Positions 58,710-64,000 of a DNA stretch of 64,000 bases are shown here, piece by piece. The notes beneath the pieces were generated by a model, which was not told the origin of the DNA, made no database searches, and worked only from the letters and a program-made list of their open reading frames with translations. The stretch covers positions 1,178,001-1,242,000 of the forward strand of contig JAMXSV010000007.1 in NCBI GenBank assembly GCA_027559495.1, read 5' to 3'. Source of the DNA: Aurifilum marmelostoma. Lineage: Eukaryota > Ascomycota > Sordariomycetes > Diaporthales > Cryphonectriaceae. A program made the position numbers and the translations under genes. How positions within the stretch are numbered: the first letter of the stretch is position 1; every line of letters starts with the position of its first letter.

Positions 58710-59563
58710 ATGGATGCGCCACAAGACGACGACAAGGTCGACCGCAATGCGACGACACCTTTTCTCTTGAGATTGTTCTACCGGACCGGCGCATTTCACA
58801 GGCGAGTCGTCACCAAACCAGTCCTCTCCGCTCCTTCATTGTTTCTTTTCTTCCTTGCTTCTTTCGGGAACACACAAAACCTAACTACTGTGTAAGACCC
58901 AGACCAGACGAGTTCTCGTCCCCGGCCAACCTTCCTCCTCACATCACCGTCCACACCTGGCCATCCGCCACCCTCACCGAGCTGACGCACCTCCTCGCCT
59001 CGCACTCGCCGCACCTCCTTCCCGCGCCCAGTATAGGCACCCGCCTCGCCTTCCGCATCTTGTACCATGACACCCGCGGCGGCGGCGGGCCTTCCACCGG
59101 CTTCGGGCCTCGCCTGGCCAGCGAGGACCTCGGGTCCGTAGTGATCGGCGATGAGGGGGATTCGGGCACAGCAGCAGCAGCAGCAGCAGAAGAAGAAGAA
59201 GAAGCAGCACAGGCCCACAAAACACTCGCAGACGCACGGTTTGTGGCGGGGGATTTCATGAGCGTGGCGATCCTGCCGCCGAGCACGGTGGACGGGAGCG
59301 TGCAGGCGGCGGGCGCGGCGAGGACGGGGCGAGGGTACGGTGCGGGCCAGGCGAGCACGGGTCTGGGCGAGCTGCCGCCGCCAGACGTTTTGGGCGTGGA
59401 GAGGGGCTATTTATATGCCAGAGGGAGGGGCCTGGACTCGAGGATGGGAGGCGTGGGCGGCGGCGGTGGCATGTACGGGGGAGGAGGTGTTGTGCCTCCG
59501 GTGGGTGAGTGGAGAAGAGGGGGAGAGGCTGCCCGATGTGCCGGCGACTTCGGGTCGGGGTAG
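58710..59563 (+). CDS. SAP18: SAP18, Sin3-associated protein; GC-AG intron
   Basis: SAP18 is a ubiquitin-like-fold subunit of Sin3 histone deacetylase and exon-junction (ASAP) complexes. Exon 1 is 58710-58801 (MDAPQDDDKVDRNATTPFLL ...), exon 2 is 58903-59563; 250 residues. Family landmarks are TPFLLRLFYRTGAFHRPDEF, LPPHITVHTWPSATLTELTHLL, and DLGSVVIGD then LADARFVAGDFMSVAILPP. The only way to keep frame is a GC-AG intron (AG|GCGAGT at 58802, branch CTAAC at 58881, AG at 58902); a second possible acceptor 6 nt upstream would add Pro-Arg. A GCA/GAA repeat (59167-59206) inserts an Ala6-Glu5 spacer, and the C-terminus is a long Gly-rich extension that is probably lineage-specific. Confidence 0.9.
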
Positions 59564-59836
59564 GGGAAGGAGACGGTGGTGATGGGCGGATTGAGGAGGA
59601 TGAGCACGAGGTTTTGTCTGCTTTACAACTTGATGATATCCTAGAATGTAACAAGCAAGGCGTTTGGGGGACGTATGAGAGACACTGGCGGTCGTCGGTC
59701 CCGTCACAGGGTCGTGGTTTTGGAAGAATAATATTGCTTTTTGGTTTCCATACGTGCCTCTTCCCCTCCTTGGGCATAGCCTTCTCATGGTCGAATGATT
59801 CTTTACATCCTGGTAGAGTGCCTGTCCGTCGTCCCT

Positions 59837-60364
59837 CTAGTACTCGACAGCCAGATCGCCTTCCCTCTTGGCTCGGAAGTTCCACTTGCCCTGTTCACCC
59901 GCGGGGAGAAAGTCAGCCATCCGCACGCTCCAGTCACATGCGCACGAGAATCGGGAAGGTCGTCCACGTACGTCTGTCGCATATGCAATCGCGCCCAATA
60001 TTGAAGGAACCACCACAATGTAGTTGAACGTGATCAGTGCTGTCCTCGGTGTCCATCGGAAGTACCTGTATCGGTTCGAGCTCATGTCTGCAGGCAGCTG
60101 TCAGCACCGAAGCACCCCCCTCCTCCGATGTGTCCAGGCTCCGAAGACGCTCTCCCAGCTGTCCACCACCAATCTCGGGTAGTCAATGATCGTTTCGGTC
60201 GAGGGCAGGTATTGGACGTACTGTTCAGCCGTATGATGGCCGGATCCATGGCCAGCTCTGCGGGTGGGAAAGTCAGTGTTGTTCGGCTCAATGCAGGTCG
60301 TCATGGGCCATTGAGGGCGCCAACAAGGGGACCGGAGCATACTGAAGTGTTTGAGGCCCGCCAT
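59837..60364 (-). CDS. NDUFB4: NDUFB4-like small subunit of mitochondrial complex I, four exons
   Basis: A 75-residue membrane subunit of NADH:ubiquinone oxidoreductase (fungal counterpart of bovine B15; about the class of the Neurospora 6.6-kDa subunit). Exons: 60364-60343 (MAGLKHF), 60257-60222, 60087-59972, 59890-59837. Introns are 85, 134 and 81 nt, with GTATGC or GTACGT donors and CTGAC branches. The joined protein has LAMDPAIIRLNN, then YFRWTPRTA, one membrane span (about residues 36-57, ALITFNYIVVVPSILGAIAY), and the tail GKWNFRAKREGDLAVEY, all as expected for this small family. The last intron is a multiple of three without stop, so retention would insert 27 residues. Convergent with SAP18, 273 bp apart. 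Confidence 0.8.
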
Positions 60365-61273
60365 CTTGAATGGTTTGTCCCCAGGACCTTGTGCAAGATG
60401 GCTGAGGCAGAGGGTGTGTTGGTTATGGGTTGGTTTGATGAGACAAGTAACCCTTTCAGCGTGGAAGATGCGTGCAGTTGATGGCGTCGTTCACAGCGAT
60501 CTTGGAGGGTGGTCTGTGCGTCTTGCTTAGGTAAGTAGGCAGTTGATGACCTTTCACAAATTATCTTGCGTCCTACTTGTCAGGAGATGCCTTCTCAACC
60601 TTCCCCTTCTGCATTGCCAATTCTGCCTACTATATGCTAATTGAGATAGGTCTTGTCACCGCTCATATGATCTGGCACCATGTCAGTCACTCACTTGGAT
60701 ACTATTGAAATGACTTTTGGGGGCCATATTCTGGCCATCGCCATCGTGGGTTACTGCGAATACACTAAGCAGCATGTCACTATGTCCCCTTTCAGCCTAG
60801 ACAGCATCACGATCCTGGTAAGGAAAAGGCACAGCGCATGGTTAGACACTATGGGTGGTTCATGGATGGCCGTCTCTGGACAATTGATTGCTCCGATGCA
60901 ATATTTTCTTACTTTTCTTTTAGGATTCGGACAAGAAACTTTGCTGTCTTGTGATTCCATCTTACATAAGTTCCACTCTCTTACTCTCCTGATGGAGTAG
61001 CTGAGACATAACACCAAGAAGCTAAAAAGCCTAGCTTGATGCGATCTTCATTCGAGCCTCGGCTTGTTAGGGAGATCATGAGTGGGAGCAATACTTTCTT
61101 GCAAAGGCTTTATTTAAATTCCAACTATGGACCGCATCATGATCATTCCACCTTTCCATCTTTTAGTCTCACAGTTATTTTTGACACAAAAAACATCTAC
61201 ATACTCATTACTGAGTTGCTTGTAATAATTTTTTATATTTTTCCTTAAACAACAACGCTAATTAAAACTTATC
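60365..61273. other. Divergent region between complex I gene and GST
   Basis: 909 bp. The part at 60900-61270 is noticeably AT-rich compared with the rest of the window, and no frame in it has coding features. It serves as promoter for both genes, and may include a decayed insertion. Confidence 0.5.
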
Positions 61274-62224
61274 ATGGCTGCTGAACAACCAAAGATCACG
61301 CTACACTGGTTAGTACCTCGTTTATTAAAGATCACCGTCTGCACCAATTCCTGATATCTGTCTCTGACCTGGCCCAGGCTCAATGGCTCGCGAGCCCACT
61401 CCGTCCTCTGGCTCCTGGAGGAGCTGCAGGTCCCGTACGAGACCAAGGTGTACCACCGCCAGGCCAACGCGCTGGCGCCTCCCGAGCTCGAAAAGGTCCA
61501 CCCGCTGGGCAAGTCCCCGGTTCTGACGGTGACGGCGCCGGGCTCATCGGAACCTGTTGTGCTGGCCGAGTCGGGCTTCATCTTTACGTATCTCTGCGAG
61601 CACTTTGGACAGGGCAAGACCCTCGTGCCGCAGCGGTGGAAGGAGGGCCAGGACGGTAAAGTCCTGGGCGAGACGGAGGCGTGGATGCGCTACCAGTACC
61701 TGATGTACTACATCGAGGGGTCCCTCATGCCCATCTTTGTCCAATACTTGATCCTCTCCGGTACGCCCTTCCTTCCTTTTGGCATTGCTTTCTTCTTTGT
61801 GTGAGAGAACGATTGCTTGCTGACATAGACACCCGACACAGCCCTCAAATCAAACCAGGTGCCTTTCTTTGTCCGGCCCATCTCGGGCGCCATCGCCAAC
61901 AAGATCATCGCGATGATGATCTTCCCCAACCTCAAGAAGCACTTTGGCATGCTCGAGCAGCAGCTGGCGACGTCCGGGGGCGACTTCATCACCGGCACGG
62001 AGCTGACGGCGGCCGACATCCAGCTGAGCTACGGCCTGGTGGCGTCCAAGGGCAGCCTCGACGACATTGGCAGGTGGGACAAGGGCACCCCCAGGGAGAC
62101 GTACCCCAAGCTTTTCGCCTACGTCGACCGGATGGAGCAGCAGCCCGGCTTCCTGAGGGCCGTGGAGAAGACCAAGGAGATTGACAATGGTAAGTTCACC
62201 ATGGCGCCCAGGCCAGGTTCCTAG
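61274..62224 (+). CDS. Glutathione S-transferase (GTT1-like)
   Basis: A cytosolic or membrane-associated glutathione transferase that conjugates glutathione to electrophiles. Exons: 61274-61308, 61378-61760, 61842-62224; 266 residues. The thioredoxin-fold N-terminal domain starts ITLHWLNGSRAHSVLWLLEEL and includes the cis-proline/glutathione region HPLGKSPVL and LAESGFIFTYLCEHF. The helical C-terminal domain has TEAWMRYQYLMYYIEGSLMP and the GST N-capping motif region FITGTELTAADIQLSYGL. The order of residues fits yeast Gtt1 and related fungal GSTs. A GTAAGT at 62190 inside the last exon could be used as a donor but no convincing acceptor and exon follow, and the frame ends normally. Confidence 0.92.
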
Positions 62225-62705
62225 AGAGAGCTGGTTTGCGGGCCGTAGGGTTCAGTTAGGACTGGAGGACACGAGGTGCATGACCTGGGAGGATTTATGT
62301 TATATAATGTACAAGTAATGAATAATCACACACTACTCTTCAGGCCGCTTTTCCATCTCAGCCCGTCCTGGAGCCAAGGCATCTGCCAGAACGTCCAAGA
62401 TCTAGGCTCGAGAGCACATGGAGAGATCCCTTGGCGTCAGCTCGGCTCCGGCTCGACCCGGTCTTTGGGGGGGGGGGGTGTTTGTGTGCTAGGTGGGGCC
62501 CATAATTCGGGCACGCAGGCAGCAGGCAGCAGGCAGTCCATCACCCCCCCCCTCCCCTCTTCTTCAGCTTATCGTAAAAAGCCAAGTGTGGAAACTGTGG
62601 CTCCCCTCGACCGCAAGTTTTTGGCACGAGGGTGATTTTCAGGGACTGGGACCAATTGGTGGTGGATCCTCTGCTGGATGCCAAGTCCGCCTTGTAATCT
62701 CTCTT

Positions 62706-62737
<32 letters not shown>

Positions 62738-64000
62738 TTGTCTTTTTCAGCTGTCACCTGCATATACTATGATAGCCTGCATATGCACTTGCATATTACC
62801 AAGCATATAGGACCTACATGGTAAAACTTTGAAGTAGCATTTCCCGATCATTGTTTGGGGGTTACACATATGTACATATGCAATTGTGGGATATGTATTG
62901 AACGAGATGTTTCTGGGTATCATCATCCCGTCAAGATGAAGGGTCCCCCCAACAATCAGCAACCCAGCCCAAAAATCAAGAGACAGAGCTAGTTATTTTA
63001 GCATAAAAGACACTTCAGTGCAGTTAGTTGTTAGGCAAGAAGCACTGACAGCTCTCAACTTGTCCCACACTGTACATGACGTCAAGTAACAGGTTTCTGA
63101 GTCCCTGGATTTTCGAACCTGGGGCACCTCATTAGCCTTCAGCTAAGTAAGTAAGTGCCTTGCTGTACCGTGCCAGCATGCACAATTTCCCTGAAGGGGG
63201 CCCATGATCCCTCCTCGCTCCCCAAAAGACGAGATCAACACCACAAACTACTCAACACAGGTCTGAGGCGCAGTTCCTCTTTTCTTCTTGTTCCCCATCC
63301 TTCCTCCGTGGCCTGCTATCCGCCTCGTATGTGTACTCTGTGTGCACATGCTCTTGCTCGCCTGTAGCAGTGGAGACCGCCGCCGGGGCTGAGCTGAAAC
63401 CCGCCTTTTCTCTCGCCAACCAACCTGCCTTGCTGTATTCATCATCTGACTGTGCGCGAGCCAGCACAGCAGAGTTCCCCATCCCACCACCAGCACCAAC
63501 CCCCCCCCCTTGTTTTTGACAGTCCCTTGTTTTTTTTTTTTTTTTTTTGTTTCCTCTTCCTTGTTGATGAATGTGTTTTGTTTTCTTGACCGCGTCCAAT
63601 TGACCAGGTCAATCCTCCATAGAAACATTTCCTGTTTCTTTTCAATATTTTGTATAATAATTCCTGTATATTTGTATCCATATCTTCAAGTTTTGTACCG
63701 GACTGTCGGGTTTTATTAATCACCCCCCCCTGCCCTACTTAGATAAACCCAGCCTGCGGTGACCGGGCGTCTTTGTGTGTTCTGGGGGCGGGAACGCTTT
63801 GCTCGCTCCGTCTTAATTTGTCTCTTCTATTTTGCTGTTTTCGGTTCACTCAACCAATCCTTCCAGTGTCAGACCGACAGATCCTACCGCACATCACATC
63901 TCACTCAGCAATCCCTATTTCCTGTAGCTTTTTTTTTTTGGTTTTGGTTTTTAATTGCTGCCGACGAACACCCAACCCTTGGAACCCAAGCCCACCCCCC
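62225..64000. other. Right-end spacer, probably a promoter of a gene off the edge
   Basis: 1.8 kb without a supported gene. It has (CT)n(GT)n at 62700-62738, a T19 run near 63530-63548, and from about 63790 a C/T-rich sequence with T-rich stretches that resembles a 5' leader of a plus-strand gene beyond 64000. Confidence 0.5.
62700..62738. repeat. (CT)n(GT)n compound microsatellite
   Basis: A perfect CT run followed by a GT run, downstream of the GST gene. Confidence 0.9.

Noticed and set aside
58640..58740. tRNA-like B box GGTTCGAATT on minus
   Set aside because: The T-arm pairs poorly, no A box or acceptor stem fits, and it lies in the SAP18 leader.
62190..62224. GTAAGT inside the last GST exon as a possible intron donor
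   Set aside because: No in-frame continuation with family resemblance follows; the frame ends normally at 62224.
63090..63180. GGTTCGAAAATCC on minus, resembling a tRNA T-arm
   Set aside because: No cloverleaf could be drawn; the distance to the possible A box is too short for an anticodon arm.

Overview
The window is nuclear DNA of a filamentous ascomycete (Pezizomycotina), most likely a sordariomycete. Genes carry short introns of 53-134 nt with GT..AG ends and CTAAC/CTGAC branch sites; intergenic DNA is full of simple repeats; and a CSN1 gene, a Zn2Cys6 regulator and complex I are present, unlike in budding yeast. Class is inferred from protein character, not from a database search. I see no transposon, CRISPR array, rRNA, tRNA or biosynthetic cluster. 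Sixteen protein genes are supported. Most are conserved housekeeping or regulatory genes, and I rebuilt their exons by hand.

Left part (1-25 kb): the 5' part of SMC3 (minus), MOT1 (plus), CDC37 (plus), a 1,320-residue protein of unknown function (minus), FRS1 for cytosolic Phe-tRNA synthetase beta (minus, seven exons), and TPD3 for the PP2A scaffold (plus, eight exons). FRS1 and TPD3 diverge from a shared 1.15-kb region that carries a perfect TGACTCA site near FRS1.

Middle part (25-50 kb): EFM4 (minus), a 1,042-residue Q/H-rich protein (minus), the kinase YAK1 (minus), the three-RRM protein PUB1 (minus) and a 995-residue Zn2Cys6 transcription factor (minus). These regulators are separated by unusually long repeat-rich spacers of 2.6-5.5 kb. 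A possible small two-exon gene with its own TATA box lies at 34.4-34.7 kb.

Right part (55-62 kb): a compact block of CSN1 (plus), PRP18 (minus), SAP18 (plus), a tiny four-exon complex I subunit gene (minus, NDUFB4-like) and a glutathione S-transferase (plus). Convergent stop codons here are only 220-273 bp apart.

The most notable observation is that three neighbouring genes (YAK1, PUB1, the Zn2Cys6 factor) each need a one-base correction in a C/G run of 6-8 to restore a sensible protein. All four such sites fall within 38.9-47.1 kb, while comparable runs elsewhere in the window are in frame. This most likely marks local sequence error, but it decides how these genes should be annotated. I found no convincing new multi-gene system; the unknowns worth attention are the two large proteins without assigned function and the candidate small gene.
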